This document shows positions 36,953 to 46,404 of a stretch of DNA of 64,000 nucleotides, piece by piece. Each line of letters opens with the position of its first letter. The first letter of the stretch is position 1. The position numbers were made by a program, and so were the translations under genes. The notes beneath the pieces are model-generated. The model was not told where the DNA came from, ran no database searches, and saw only the letters and a program-made list of their open reading frames with translations. The DNA is from Marinomonas maritima (GTDB lineage Bacteria > Pseudomonadota > Gammaproteobacteria > Pseudomonadales > Marinomonadaceae), in NCBI RefSeq assembly GCF_024435075.2, contig NZ_JAMZEG020000004.1, positions 116,001-180,000 on the forward strand, read 5' to 3'.

Positions 36953-37500
36953 TAGGATACAGTAATCTCCATTTTAAGATGACGCCGAATCGCATCTAAC
37001 ACCCTATTGGCGACAGACCTAGGATGACGAGCATCGGTTTCTATGATTAAAGTCGCCACTTCTCTGTAAAGAGGGTCACGTACTTCAAATAGCTTTTTCA
37101 AAATCGCTTTGGGATCGCCCGTTTGTAACAGAGGGCGATGGTTGCTTTTGGACGTGCGATACAGTTGCTGAGCAACCGATGCATATAAATAAACGACTAA
37201 TGCGTTGTCTCGAAGAATATCTCTATTTTCTTCTCGCATCACGATACCGCCACCGGTGGCGAACACACAATCACCTGTATCCGATTGTACGATAGCTGAC
37301 AATGCTTGAGTTTCACGTCTACGAAAACCCTCTTCTCCTTCTCTTTCAAAGATCCAAGGGATATCAGCACCAGCATTGTCTTCTATGACTTTATCTAGAT
37401 CATAGAACTCTTTGCCCATTGATTGAGAAATCAAACGGCCTATCGTCGTTTTTCCTGCGCCCATTGGGCCTACTAAAATAATATTGGGGGCTTTTATCAT
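36952..37500 (-). CDS. aroK: Shikimate kinase
   Basis: 182 residues. Phosphorylates shikimate with ATP. P-loop GPMGAGKTTIGR near the N-terminus, substrate residues in FYDLDKVIE and FATGGGIV, and the lid Arg in YRTSKSNHRPLL. An upstream TTG at 37509 would add three residues; I prefer the ATG at 37500 (MIKAPNIILVG). The order pilQ-aroK-aroB-damX is conserved in pseudomonads and relatives. Confidence 0.95.
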   Translation of the reverse strand: MIKAPNIILVGPMGAGKTTIGRLISQSMGKEFYDLDKVIEDNAGADIPWIFEREGEEGFRRRETQALSAIVQSDTGDCVFATGGGIVMREENRDILRDNALVVYLYASVAQQLYRTSKSNHRPLLQTGDPKAILKKLFEVRDPLYREVATLIIETDARHPRSVANRVLDAIRRHLKMEITVS

Positions 37501-37542
37501 TGTATTCAATTACGTCGGAATTAAGCAGATTTAGACTGCGGC

Positions 37543-38721
37543 CTAGTTATCTGACATTTGTAGCAGCTTTGGCGTAATAAATACAAGTAATTCAACCTTT
37601 TCTTGCTGTTCTGAACGTCTTTTAAACAACTCACCCAACAAGGGAATGTCACTAAAGAAAGGGACTCGGCTCTCAGTTTCAAAGCGTTCTTCGCGAAAAA
37701 TCCCACCTAAAACAAGCGTTTCTTGATTTTTCACCACCACCTGAGTTTTTAAGCGATTCGTATTTAGACTAGGAATACCATTCACCAAATCGCCAACCGA
37801 GTCTTGATGAATATTAAGCGACAGCAAAATGTGCTCACCGTCTTTCACAAATGGCGTTACTTCCAACAACAGCGAGGCCTGACGAAACTCAACACTGACT
37901 TTGTCATCGCTCACCGTTTGATAAGGTACTTCCGTACCCGATTCAATTCGAGCAGGCTGGCCTTCAGAGGTCACTATTTTTGGCTTAGAAACAACATTGG
38001 CCATGCCTTCACTTTCCATCATATCCAAAGTGAATGCCAACAAACCGGAACCACTCAAATTAGAAAAATTCAAGCTCGCGGTCGGCGTTAACGCACCTAA
38101 ATCAACAGCACCGCCTATGGATGAACGAATTCCATCTGACAGTTTGGTATGCCAGTTAACGCCAAATTGTGATTGTGCGGTACGGCTAACCTGCGCTATC
38201 TGAGCACTGATTTCAATTTGCCTAAGTGGCGTATCTAACCACGCTAAGGTTTCTTGAATCCCTTCGAATGGCTCACAAGAATAAGCAACAATGGAGTTGG
38301 TTCGATTATCAACAATGAGGGACAGTGAGGGGTATAAGGTCTGTAAGTGTGCACCAACGGTTTCTGCTTTTGTGTGTTTTAACATCCAGTAGAATCGCTG
38401 ACAAGAAGCTGAAGCCTTCTCTGTGCCTTTCGCTGCAGGAACCGCTGGCATTAGGATTGCGACACGCCCTTGCCATTCAAGTCGAAGATGAGGTTGTTTT
38501 GCTACCGCCTCCATCACATCTTTCCAACTGGCGTCTTTTATTGATAGTGTTAATATGTCGTTTATTTCTGGGCTAATTACGACACTTTCGTTCATTTGAG
38601 ACGCCAACCATGGCAATATTTCTTGCAAAGAACGCGATTCAAAATACACGTCCATCGCCCATACAGAACGAGGTACAAAAAAAGCCAATACTAAAAACCA
38701 GTGAACCAGAGATTTAATCAT
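37543..38721 (-). CDS. pilQ: Short PilQ/HofQ/ComE-type secretin
   Basis: 392 residues: signal peptide (MIKSLVHWFLVLAFFVPRSV, cut near WA-MD), an STN-like domain (FESRSLQEILPWLASQMNES), one NolW-type N domain (AHLQTLYPSLSLIVDNRTNS), then the secretin core (VVSKPKIVTSEGQPARIESG, LKTQVVVKNQETLVLGGI, VELLVFITPKLL). It forms an outer-membrane pore for type IV pili or DNA uptake. It is far shorter than PilQ of pseudomonads (about 700) and lacks AMIN domains, resembling HofQ/ComE. The ATG at 38721 overlaps the upstream stop by 8 nt and has GGTGGTCAGG before it. Confidence 0.9.
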   Translation of the reverse strand: MIKSLVHWFLVLAFFVPRSVWAMDVYFESRSLQEILPWLASQMNESVVISPEINDILTLSIKDASWKDVMEAVAKQPHLRLEWQGRVAILMPAVPAAKGTEKASASCQRFYWMLKHTKAETVGAHLQTLYPSLSLIVDNRTNSIVAYSCEPFEGIQETLAWLDTPLRQIEISAQIAQVSRTAQSQFGVNWHTKLSDGIRSSIGGAVDLGALTPTASLNFSNLSGSGLLAFTLDMMESEGMANVVSKPKIVTSEGQPARIESGTEVPYQTVSDDKVSVEFRQASLLLEVTPFVKDGEHILLSLNIHQDSVGDLVNGIPSLNTNRLKTQVVVKNQETLVLGGIFREERFETESRVPFFSDIPLLGELFKRRSEQQEKVELLVFITPKLLQMSDN

Positions 38722-39424
38722 CCTGACCACCCGCTTCTCGAATAATCAATGACTGTTTCGACCCATCCTTGGCGACCAAGATAACGTGATCGAAAGACAC
38801 CGCATTTACAGATAATCCGGCCTCAGGCAACCAACTGCCTTTACGAACCCAATAACGGCTCTTTTTGTATGTTACTAAAGCCGATGCACTTTCGTCCGTT
38901 CGCACCGTGGACAGAAGGTGCCAATCCTTTCTCTCAAAACGATAAGCTCGCAACTTGAATGGCAGCCAATTATGGTATTCCCGATTTGCCTTAGGCACAT
39001 TAATATTAAACAAAAATCGTCCAAGCCATTGCCCATCATCCTCTCTTTGCCAATAGACAGAGAGTAAGCCTACAGCGAACTGTACTTCAATTTTTTCAAG
39101 TAATCCCTGCCATTCCGCCACCGAAGCGATGCCTTCTAATGACCATTTTGTCGGAATATTTGTCTGAGTAGCAACGACATGATGTCGAGCCCAAGGTTCA
39201 TCAATAAAACGAATCGTATGCAGCTTTATTGCCTGTTGCTTAACCCGCTCCCACTCGTGATTTGCTCGATCTTTTTGTCTAATGTGGCGATTCATATCGT
39301 CCTGTATTTGGGATAAAAAAGGGTACCATGCGGCAAGCTGCAACATCACCAAAAGCAACACAACCGAGCCCTTGATGGTAGAAAGATAAGATAGCTTAAT
39401 TTTCAAATACGGAAATAGAGACAC
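38714..39424 (-). CDS. PilO/PilP-like pilus or competence assembly protein
   Basis: 236 residues. One membrane helix near 17-38 (GSVVLLLVMLQLAAWYPFL), then a helical stretch as in PilO-type proteins. The C-terminal part (YWVRKGSWLPEAGLSVNAVS) is reminiscent of the beta domain of PilP. It occupies the pilO-pilP position before the secretin and may combine both roles; similarity is weak and mostly positional. GTG 39424 has AGGAGG 6 nt upstream, and the start overlaps the previous gene by 29 nt. Confidence 0.7.
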   Translation of the reverse strand: MSLFPYLKIKLSYLSTIKGSVVLLLVMLQLAAWYPFLSQIQDDMNRHIRQKDRANHEWERVKQQAIKLHTIRFIDEPWARHHVVATQTNIPTKWSLEGIASVAEWQGLLEKIEVQFAVGLLSVYWQREDDGQWLGRFLFNINVPKANREYHNWLPFKLRAYRFERKDWHLLSTVRTDESASALVTYKKSRYWVRKGSWLPEAGLSVNAVSFDHVILVAKDGSKQSLIIREAGGQDD

Positions 39425-40373
39425 CTACCACCTCCTCTTGATTCATAGTCAACGACGAGTAATAGGGACTCTGTTCTATCTCCCACCGCCAACTTGGGCG
39501 CTGCTCTTTCCAACGACCCAACAATAGATCAAGCTCTTGCTTAGGCAGTACCATTTTGAAAGATGCAAATGACGCGCTACCCTCTAACTGTCCAAGTCGA
39601 GCCGACATAGGCAACGCCTGAACCAGACCCAGTACGGACTCAAAAAATATATTGCCCTCTTCTTGAGCCATCATCCAATCAGACTGGGCTGAGCGTGTTT
39701 TTTGATACGTTATAAGCGCCTTTTCTGAGTGCTTCTGTAACGTCCAAAAATAGACAGAAGCAAGGCTATGAATCAACAAACTCAGCAGCAGTAAATAACC
39801 CCAAAGACGTTTGGCCTTTTTTCGTTTTTCTTTATCTGGTTGATAAAGCGACAGCGCACGTTGAGTGCACAGAAGCCAAGAGTAAGGTCGTGATTTCTTA
39901 TCAACCCACTGCCCCTGCGGAATCATATAGCACGATTTAGCGAGCAACTGAAAAGGCTCAAGGAGTTGCTGTGCCCACTCGTTTGAACAAGCGAACACGG
40001 TAAGTTGAGTATGTTTGGCTGGTAAAGTATCTTGCACATAACTAAACATCACATTTTCAGGCGGGGAAAATGTCGTTTCTACAGCGTAGCTCAACGCCGC
40101 CAAGGGCAATAGAGAAGAAGAGATAGGATGATCGATTCTATGTTGCGATACGGACAGCCAACTATCTGGTACTAAGACAATAATTCGTGACGTAGTGGGC
40201 ACACTCTCAAGCGACAAGGTTTGCTGAATAGACCTTAATTGATGAGAATCAGGGATCGTATCGTCGTTTACAGGCATAAAGTCAGCAAACCTGACAGCCT
40301 CGGTAGAGTCGAAATATAGACATTTTTGAGCCGAATAGACAGCCACAAAATAGGTAGGCATTAGCTTCATCAT
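39396..40373 (-). CDS. PilM/PilN- or GspL-like pilus assembly protein
   Basis: 325 residues. A cytoplasmic first part of about 190 residues (VLVPDSWLSVSQHRI, LAALSYAVETTFSPPENVMF) recalls GspL/PilM-type actin-like domains, but without a clear ATP motif. One membrane helix (about 193-213, LWGYLLLLSLLIHSLASVYF) and a periplasmic part like PilN/GspL follow. It stands where pilM and pilN would be. AAGGAT precedes the ATG at 40373. Function is inferred from architecture and position. Confidence 0.65.
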   Translation of the reverse strand: MMKLMPTYFVAVYSAQKCLYFDSTEAVRFADFMPVNDDTIPDSHQLRSIQQTLSLESVPTTSRIIVLVPDSWLSVSQHRIDHPISSSLLPLAALSYAVETTFSPPENVMFSYVQDTLPAKHTQLTVFACSNEWAQQLLEPFQLLAKSCYMIPQGQWVDKKSRPYSWLLCTQRALSLYQPDKEKRKKAKRLWGYLLLLSLLIHSLASVYFWTLQKHSEKALITYQKTRSAQSDWMMAQEEGNIFFESVLGLVQALPMSARLGQLEGSASFASFKMVLPKQELDLLLGRWKEQRPSWRWEIEQSPYYSSLTMNQEEVVGVSISVFEN

Positions 40374-40490
40374 TCATCCTTGAAATAGTAAGCAATAGAG
40401 TATGGTTTTCAGTTTGGCTTGCGCGCCAATTTTTCACAAGATAACACGATTTGATGCAAAGTTAACCGCCTATTCTTTGATCATCTTAGG

Positions 40491-40496
40491 TATAAT
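40491..40496 (+). promoter_or_regulatory. Possible -10 box for mrcA
   Basis: A perfect TATAAT 34 nt before the mrcA ATG. No convincing -35 hexamer lies 16-18 nt upstream, so this is tentative. Confidence 0.35.
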
Positions 40497-40529
40497 GCCA
40501 TTTTTCCATCCAGTATTAATTAGGCTTAT

Positions 40530-42974
40530 ATGGCTAAGACATTCAAGATACTCTTTTTCCTCGGGCTTTTTGGAGCCTTATGCGCAATTGGAATTACGTA
40601 TGCTGTTTATTATACAGTCAAAGATCGCATTCCTACTGTTGCTGAACTAAAAGACATTGAGTTACGCATTCCATTACGTATCTACACTGCGGATAACCAA
40701 CTCATTGGTGAGTTTGGTGAACAACGCCGTACCCCTATTAATTACTCTGAAATTCCTCAAGGTCTAGAACAGGCTATTTTGGCTGCAGAAGACACCAATT
40801 TTTATCATCATCCAGGCGTCGATATTCTCGGCTTAGGGCGAGCGGTGATGCAATTGATCACCACCGGACAAAAACAAGGTGGTGGTAGTACGATCACCAT
40901 GCAGGTTGCCAGAAACTATTTCTTGTCATTCGAACAAACGTATATTCGGAAGTTTACTGAAATTTTTATTGCCTTAAAGATGGAGCGCGAACTCAGTAAA
41001 CACGAAATTCTTGAGCTTTATGTCAACAAAATCTATTTGGGGAATCGTGCTTATGGATTCGAAGCCGCGGCACAAGTTTATTACGGCAAAAACCTAAACG
41101 AGCTAGACCTTGCTCAACTGGCCATGATCGCCGGCCTGCCAAAAGCACCCTCTCGCTTTAATCCTGTAGTGAACCCTTCTCGCGCGCTGATCCGTCGAAA
41201 CTGGATTCTACAACGTATGCTGTCACTCGGTATGATCGATAAAAACGCTTATCAAACGGCAGTTGAAGCTCCCATTACCGCAAAAAACCACGGTATCATG
41301 CCTGACATAGAAGCTGGCTACATCGCTGAAATGGTTCGCTCAGAACTTTATAGCACCTTTGGATATGACCTTTATAGCACTGGCATGACCGTCTACACGA
41401 CAATCAACGCAGGCAGACAAAAAGCCGCCAACGCCGCCGTGTTCGATGGTGTATTAAATTACGACATGCGTCACGGTTACCGAGGGTCTATTGAAACGCG
41501 CGTCGACCTGATTGACGCGCCACTAGAAGAGCAAGAAAAAGCCTTACAAGATATTGATGGATTCAAAGATTGGCAAACTGCGCTTGTAATCTCAACTCAA
41601 GAGACCACGGCTGATGTGCGCTTGGCAAACGGCAAACGTGCCACCTTGTCCTGGGATGCAATAAAATGGGCAAGACCCTACCTTAGCGAAGATTCACAGG
41701 GGCCATCGCCCACGACTGTCGCAGACGTCCTTGTCCCTGGAGATATTGTGCGCTTACGCCCAGACAATAATCTTGAATGGTTGTTAGCACAAAAACCAGA
41801 AGTACAAACGGCATTAATTTCACTCAACAGCAAAGACGGTGCGATTCAGGCGCTAGTAGGTGGTTTTAATTTTTATGAAAATAAATTTAACCGAATCACT
41901 CAATCTAAGCGCCAGCCGGGGTCTAACTTTAAACCCTTTATTTACGCCAGTGCATTGGATAGAGGCTATACCGCAGCCAGCATTATCAATGACGCACCTG
42001 TAGTTTTTAATGATACAAACCTCGCTTCGGCATGGCGTCCAACCAATGACGGCGGTAAGTTTTACGGGCCTACACGATTGCGCCAAGCGCTTTATCGCTC
42101 ACAAAACATTGTGTCTGTTCGCTTACTGGACGAGCTAGGGGTTCGCCCAACACTCGATTTCTTACGTCGCTTTGGATTTGATCCGAATGAACTTCCACAC
42201 AACTTATCTTTGTCTTTAGGCAGTGCGAACTTATCCCCTTTGCAAATAGCAACGGGCTTCGCAGTGTTTTCTAATGGTGGATATCAAGTACAGCCGTACC
42301 TAATAAATACTGTTATAGACAGGAACAATCAGACCTTATTCCAAGCCAACCCGATCACAGTGTGCTTAACCTGCACCCTGCTTGAAAAAACCACCGATGG
42401 CGAACCTCAAATGGGCCTATTTGATACACCAAAGGGCATCCGTAGTTTGCCTGTCGCTCCGCAAGTACTGGACCCAGAAGTAAACTATATCGTCTATGAC
42501 ATGATGCGTGACGTTATTAAATACGGTACTGGACGACGTGCCAGAGTACTTCAGCGCGATGACATTGCAGGAAAAACTGGGACGACCAATGATGGCCGCG
42601 ATGCTTGGTTTTCTGGCTTTAATGGCAACCTAGTAACCTCGGTTTGGAGTGGCTTTGATAATTCATCCCCTCTGGGTCGTGGCGAATGGGGTGGGTCAGT
42701 CTCACTACCACCATGGATTGATTACATGCGTGACGCGTTAAAAGACACAACGCCTGATTTTATACCAAAACCGTCTTCCTTAGTTACCGTACGAATCGAC
42801 CCTAAAACAGGAGAACGTGCGTTACCGGGGCAATCAAATGCTATTTTTGAGATATTCAGAAAGGATCACGTGCCACCACAACGTGATCTTAATTTGCCAT
42901 CATTAAACAATAATAACGGCAATGAGTCTCAAGAAGAAAAACAAGAAAACAACGCACTCGAAAACCTCTTTTGA
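40530..42974 (+). CDS. mrcA: Penicillin-binding protein 1A
   Basis: 814 residues, bifunctional class A PBP at the inner membrane. N-terminal anchor helix, GT51 transglycosylase domain with E87 in AAEDTNFYHHPG and GGGSTITMQVARN, an OB-like insert, then the transpeptidase with S465 in PGSNFKP, the SQN motif and KTGTTND. It polymerises and crosslinks peptidoglycan. Divergent from the pil-like genes, as ponA is from pilM in pseudomonads. Confidence 0.97.
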   Translation: MAKTFKILFFLGLFGALCAIGITYAVYYTVKDRIPTVAELKDIELRIPLRIYTADNQLIGEFGEQRRTPINYSEIPQGLEQAILAAEDTNFYHHPGVDILGLGRAVMQLITTGQKQGGGSTITMQVARNYFLSFEQTYIRKFTEIFIALKMERELSKHEILELYVNKIYLGNRAYGFEAAAQVYYGKNLNELDLAQLAMIAGLPKAPSRFNPVVNPSRALIRRNWILQRMLSLGMIDKNAYQTAVEAPITAKNHGIMPDIEAGYIAEMVRSELYSTFGYDLYSTGMTVYTTINAGRQKAANAAVFDGVLNYDMRHGYRGSIETRVDLIDAPLEEQEKALQDIDGFKDWQTALVISTQETTADVRLANGKRATLSWDAIKWARPYLSEDSQGPSPTTVADVLVPGDIVRLRPDNNLEWLLAQKPEVQTALISLNSKDGAIQALVGGFNFYENKFNRITQSKRQPGSNFKPFIYASALDRGYTAASIINDAPVVFNDTNLASAWRPTNDGGKFYGPTRLRQALYRSQNIVSVRLLDELGVRPTLDFLRRFGFDPNELPHNLSLSLGSANLSPLQIATGFAVFSNGGYQVQPYLINTVIDRNNQTLFQANPITVCLTCTLLEKTTDGEPQMGLFDTPKGIRSLPVAPQVLDPEVNYIVYDMMRDVIKYGTGRRARVLQRDDIAGKTGTTNDGRDAWFSGFNGNLVTSVWSGFDNSSPLGRGEWGGSVSLPPWIDYMRDALKDTTPDFIPKPSSLVTVRIDPKTGERALPGQSNAIFEIFRKDHVPPQRDLNLPSLNNNNGNESQEEKQENNALENLF

Positions 42975-42995
42975 TCTTATAGCATACGATTTGTA

Positions 42996-43025
42996 AAAAG
43001 CGTCAGTCTACATCCTGACGCTTTT
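42996..43025. terminator. Bidirectional terminator between mrcA and the LOG gene
   Basis: An 11-bp perfect stem (AAAAGCGTCAG at 42996-43006 with its complement at 43015-43025) and an 8-nt loop, bordered by A and T runs. It serves two convergent genes. Confidence 0.85.
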
Positions 43026-43032
43026 CAAGTCT

Positions 43033-43593
43033 CTAACACCATTTAGGCAGCGGGGCTTTATACGTCTTAAACGCTGATACTAATGTCTCGGGGGCCTCCG
43101 CTTTAATGATCATATCTATATAAGACTGCTTCACAAATCCTGCTTTATGCATGCTATCCACCATAGCGAACAGCGGATCGTAAAAACCATTTATATTATA
43201 AAAAGCACAAGGTTTATTATGTAAACCTAACTGACCCCATGTCCATATTTCAAACATTTCTTCCAACGTTCCTACGCCGCCAGGCAGTGCCACAAAAGCA
43301 TTCGCTAATTCCGCCATCTTAGCCTTGCGCTCATGCATATTAGCAACCTCATGAAGCTCGGTTAAACCTAGGTGGGCAATTTCTTTTAACTTAAGATGAG
43401 CAGGAATGACGCCAATCACTCTTCCACCAGCTTGTAATGCCGCATTAGCAATAACACCCATTAAACCGACGTTACCACCACCATACACAACATCAATGCC
43501 TTGCTTAGCAAGATATACGCCCAAGGCTTCCACGCCCTTCACGTAATCAGGTGAATTGCCTCCTGAGGAACCACAATATATTGCGACTTTCAT
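43033..43593 (-). CDS. LOG-family protein (nucleoside 5'-monophosphate phosphoribohydrolase type)
   Basis: 186 residues with the LOG signature PGGVGTLEEMFE and the family start YCGSSGG. Members cleave purine or cytokinin nucleoside monophosphates to base and ribose-5-phosphate. Stands alone between mrcA and maeB, an insertion relative to the pseudomonad gene order. Substrate in this organism is unknown. Confidence 0.92.
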   Translation of the reverse strand: MKVAIYCGSSGGNSPDYVKGVEALGVYLAKQGIDVVYGGGNVGLMGVIANAALQAGGRVIGVIPAHLKLKEIAHLGLTELHEVANMHERKAKMAELANAFVALPGGVGTLEEMFEIWTWGQLGLHNKPCAFYNINGFYDPLFAMVDSMHKAGFVKQSYIDMIIKAEAPETLVSAFKTYKAPLPKWC

Positions 43594-43633
43594 GCTAATA
43601 CTCCCTATTAACGAATGATAAAAATACTCATAA

Positions 43634-43668
43634 AAAAAGGCGACACCTTATTCAGGAATCGCCTTTTT
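43634..43668 (-). terminator. Rho-independent terminator of the malic enzyme gene
   Basis: A 10-bp stem (AAAAAGGCGA at 43634-43643 with its complement at 43659-43668) and a 15-nt loop, with a T-run on the minus strand. It follows the malic enzyme stop by 18 nt. Confidence 0.82.
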
Positions 43669-43686
43669 CAACCATACGCATGTTAC

Positions 43687-44955
43687 TTAAGCACCGAAGT
43701 GTTCAAGACTCTCAAGCGGGTAAAAATCTGGGTATGGAAGCATAGCAACGCCAGAATCAACCGCTGCTTTAGCAACCGCCGCTGAAACCACGTTTAGCAA
43801 ACGTGCGTCCATTGGTTTTGGCAAGATGTACTCTTTGCCGAAACTTAATGCTAAACCGCCGTACGCTTCAACCACATCGGCTGGCGCTTCTTCTTTTGCA
43901 AGGTCTTTCAATGCATGAACCGCTGCTACTTTCATCTCTTCGTTGATCTTAGTCGCGCGAACGTCTAAAGCACCACGGAAGATGAAAGGAAAGCCAAGTA
44001 CGTTGTTTACTTGGTTAGGGTAATCAGAACGGCCTGTTGCCATGATCAAGTCATCACGTGTCGCACGAGCCAATTCAGGATTGATTTCTGGATCAGGGTT
44101 TGAACAAGCAAACACGATTGGATTTGGCGCCATTTTAGCCAACTGATCAGCAGAGAAAAGATCAGGTCCTGATACACCGATAAAAACATCAGCACCATCA
44201 ATCGCATCATCCAAAGTACGTTTATCAGTATCAATGGCAAACATCGCTTTAAACTGATTCAAATCATCACGACCAGAATGAATAACACCCTTACGGTCAA
44301 GAACGAAAATGTTGTCACGCTGTGCGCCACAAGCAATAATCAGCTTCATACAAGCCGTTGCCGCTGCACCTGCACCTAGGCAAACAATTTTCGCGTCAGC
44401 AATATCTTTACCTTGAAGCTCAAGCGCATTCAATAGACCAGCCGCCGTTACGATTGCAGTACCATGTTGGTCATCATGGAAAACAGGGATAGAACAACGC
44501 TCGATCAACTGTCGCTCAATCTCAAAACACTCTGGCGCTTTAATGTCTTCTAAGTTGATACCACCGTAGGTGTTTGCAATACGGGCAACCGTATCGATGA
44601 AGGCTTGTGGGCTTTCAGATTCAACTTCCACATCAACAGAATTAATGCCAGCAAAGCGCTTGAACAATAAACCTTTACCTTCCATTACTGGCTTGCTTGC
44701 TAATGGGCCTAGGTTACCCAATCCAAGAATCGCCGTGCCATCAGAAATAACAGCCACTAGGTTACCTTTCCCCGTGTAACGGTAAGCGGCTTCTGGATCT
44801 TTTGCGATTTCGCGACAAGGCTCAGCCACACCAGGGCTGTATGCTAAAGCAAGGTCACGTGCCGTTGCCGTTGGCTTAGTAATAGTAGAGCTCATTTTTC
44901 CAGGTACTGGATATTCATGGTAATCCAGTGCAGCTTGCTTAATATCTTCTGCCAT
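43687..44955 (-). CDS. maeB: Malic enzyme (decarboxylating malate dehydrogenase)
   Basis: 422 residues. Converts malate to pyruvate and CO2 with reduction of NAD(P)+. Catalytic Tyr region DYHEYPVPGK, metal/substrate region FEIERQLIERCSIPVFHDDQHGTA and the Rossmann segment VCLGAGAAATACMKLI. It corresponds to the N-terminal malic domain of E. coli MaeB; the phosphotransacetylase-like C-terminal half is absent, as in many relatives. Cofactor preference cannot be fixed from sequence. Confidence 0.93.
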   Translation of the reverse strand: MAEDIKQAALDYHEYPVPGKMSSTITKPTATARDLALAYSPGVAEPCREIAKDPEAAYRYTGKGNLVAVISDGTAILGLGNLGPLASKPVMEGKGLLFKRFAGINSVDVEVESESPQAFIDTVARIANTYGGINLEDIKAPECFEIERQLIERCSIPVFHDDQHGTAIVTAAGLLNALELQGKDIADAKIVCLGAGAAATACMKLIIACGAQRDNIFVLDRKGVIHSGRDDLNQFKAMFAIDTDKRTLDDAIDGADVFIGVSGPDLFSADQLAKMAPNPIVFACSNPDPEINPELARATRDDLIMATGRSDYPNQVNNVLGFPFIFRGALDVRATKINEEMKVAAVHALKDLAKEEAPADVVEAYGGLALSFGKEYILPKPMDARLLNVVSAAVAKAAVDSGVAMLPYPDFYPLESLEHFGA

Positions 44956-45130
44956 TATGATGTTTCCGTCTATTTGGTGTAATTAATTAGTTTTATCGTA
45001 GTCAAATGGTGCCTTGTCCCAAAACTTTAAAAAGCATCGAAAGTAGCACCTTATATTTTTTAGCTGTTTTATCAGGATAGTCGATCTACTCATTACTTAA
45101 AAGAGCAAAACCATAGGAATATTTTATCAA

Positions 45131-45913
45131 TCAACGATTGGTAGACGCTTTAATTTCAAGCAAATCATTGGGATGCCTTACAGACAGAACCCAAGACTTA
45201 AACTCTGAATGTCGACTTTTCCTTTGATGCTGCCAACCTCGCACCTCTATTTCCTTACCTTCAAGATAAAACACTTTTTGGGCAGGCCAATAATCGGTTA
45301 CGTTGGGTGGCAAATTGATCACTAGATCACGATTGGTTTCTAGCCACCAGCCGCCTCGGTTCTGAGTAATTGAAGTGATGGTGACACGAGAAAGTGCAAA
45401 TCCAGCTTTTGGCTGCCATTGCAAAGTTTGCTGCCATAATCCCTTATGCGCATTGCGAGCTGAGTTCTCAGCGGCCTCAAAACATGCTTGATATGCCAGA
45501 TTTGGAGGGACAGCAATACGATAACCAAGTCCTTCGGATAGTAACTGACTCGTTAATGAAATACGATCTTTATCGAAAAGGTAGTACAAATAACGACCGT
45601 ATCTATCACGCTCATCTTTTGCTTTTTGAATGTACACAAAGCGATCAAGACGGGAACGTAAAAAGTCTGTCGCTTCCACGGCATAGGTCTCATGTTGACC
45701 CTTTTTATGGTCGAGCTCTGGCGTGTCAATTCCAACTAACCGAACTTTTCGACCATCACTAAGATGTATGGTGTCGCCATCCACCACTCTCTTGATTCGC
45801 GCTTTTTCGAGTTCGCCTGTTGCTTCACACTGTTCACTCGCTTGAACAGTAACCGACAAAAACAAAAAAAGCGCCAAGAAAACTTGGCGCTTTTTTAATG
45901 CAATCACTGTCAT
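45131..45913 (-). CDS. Secreted thermonuclease-family (SNase-like) protein
   Basis: 260 residues with a signal peptide (KKRQVFLALFLFLSVTVQA) and a staphylococcal-nuclease fold: VVDGDTIHL, VRLVGIDTPE and DERDRYGRYLYYL carry the usual Asp, Arg and Glu residues. Probably a periplasmic or exported nuclease. GGTGGA touches the ATG at 45913 but sits 6 nt before an in-frame GTG at 45907, which may be the real start. The rpmE terminator hairpin lies inside the 5' end and encodes residues 6-16. The nuclease-rpmE-priA order matches pseudomonads. Confidence 0.9.
   Translation of the reverse strand: MTVIALKKRQVFLALFLFLSVTVQASEQCEATGELEKARIKRVVDGDTIHLSDGRKVRLVGIDTPELDHKKGQHETYAVEATDFLRSRLDRFVYIQKAKDERDRYGRYLYYLFDKDRISLTSQLLSEGLGYRIAVPPNLAYQACFEAAENSARNAHKGLWQQTLQWQPKAGFALSRVTITSITQNRGGWWLETNRDLVINLPPNVTDYWPAQKVFYLEGKEIEVRGWQHQRKSRHSEFKSWVLSVRHPNDLLEIKASTNR
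45865..45896 (-). terminator. rpmE terminator embedded in the nuclease coding start
   Basis: A 14-bp perfect stem (45865-45878 with 45883-45896) and a 4-nt AAAA loop, with a T-run on the minus strand, only 26 nt after the rpmE stop. It lies inside the nuclease reading frame and codes for the basic and first hydrophobic part of its signal peptide. Confidence 0.85.
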
Positions 45914-45921
45914 TCCACCAA

Positions 45922-46137
45922 TTACTTAGCGGTACGACGTGCTCCGAAACGCTTATTAAAGCGATCAACACGACCACCAGAGTCCAACATTTTTTGTTGA
46001 CCTGTGTAGAATGGGTGGCAGTTGCTGCATACATCAAGGTGCATGTCTTTACCAGCAGTTGAATTAAGATTCAGAGTGTTACCACAAGTACAAGTAGCAA
46101 CAAGCGCAGAGTAAGTTGGGTGGATATCATTTTTCAT
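45922..46137 (-). CDS. rpmE: 50S ribosomal protein L31, zinc-binding form
   Basis: 71 residues. The zinc ribbon is intact: C16, C18, C37 and C40 (CTCGN and CSNCHPFYTGQQ). The start at 46137 gives MKNDIHPTYSA, the typical L31 start; a longer frame to 46245 is unrelated. Divergent from priA with a 267-nt gap in which I see no other element. Confidence 0.97.
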   Translation of the reverse strand: MKNDIHPTYSALVATCTCGNTLNLNSTAGKDMHLDVCSNCHPFYTGQQKMLDSGGRVDRFNKRFGARRTAK

Positions 46138-46404
46138 CGTATTTACCTTAAAGTTTGGTGTGCCGCCACTTGGTCGATATAGATGGGCTATTGCCGCGCC
46201 AAGCACCGCACGTTTCGTTGTACAGACATTGTACAGTGGTGCCAAGAATCGCGTATTTTAGGTGTCTATTGCCTAATCAGCAACCCTTTTATCATGCTTT
46301 TCTTATAAAATTGTCTCTCGCACCGAACCACTACTCTGGCGTACACTTAATTCTTCGTCGATATACTCTATTTTTACTTTACTAAACAAGGTCTAACCTA
46401 ACGC

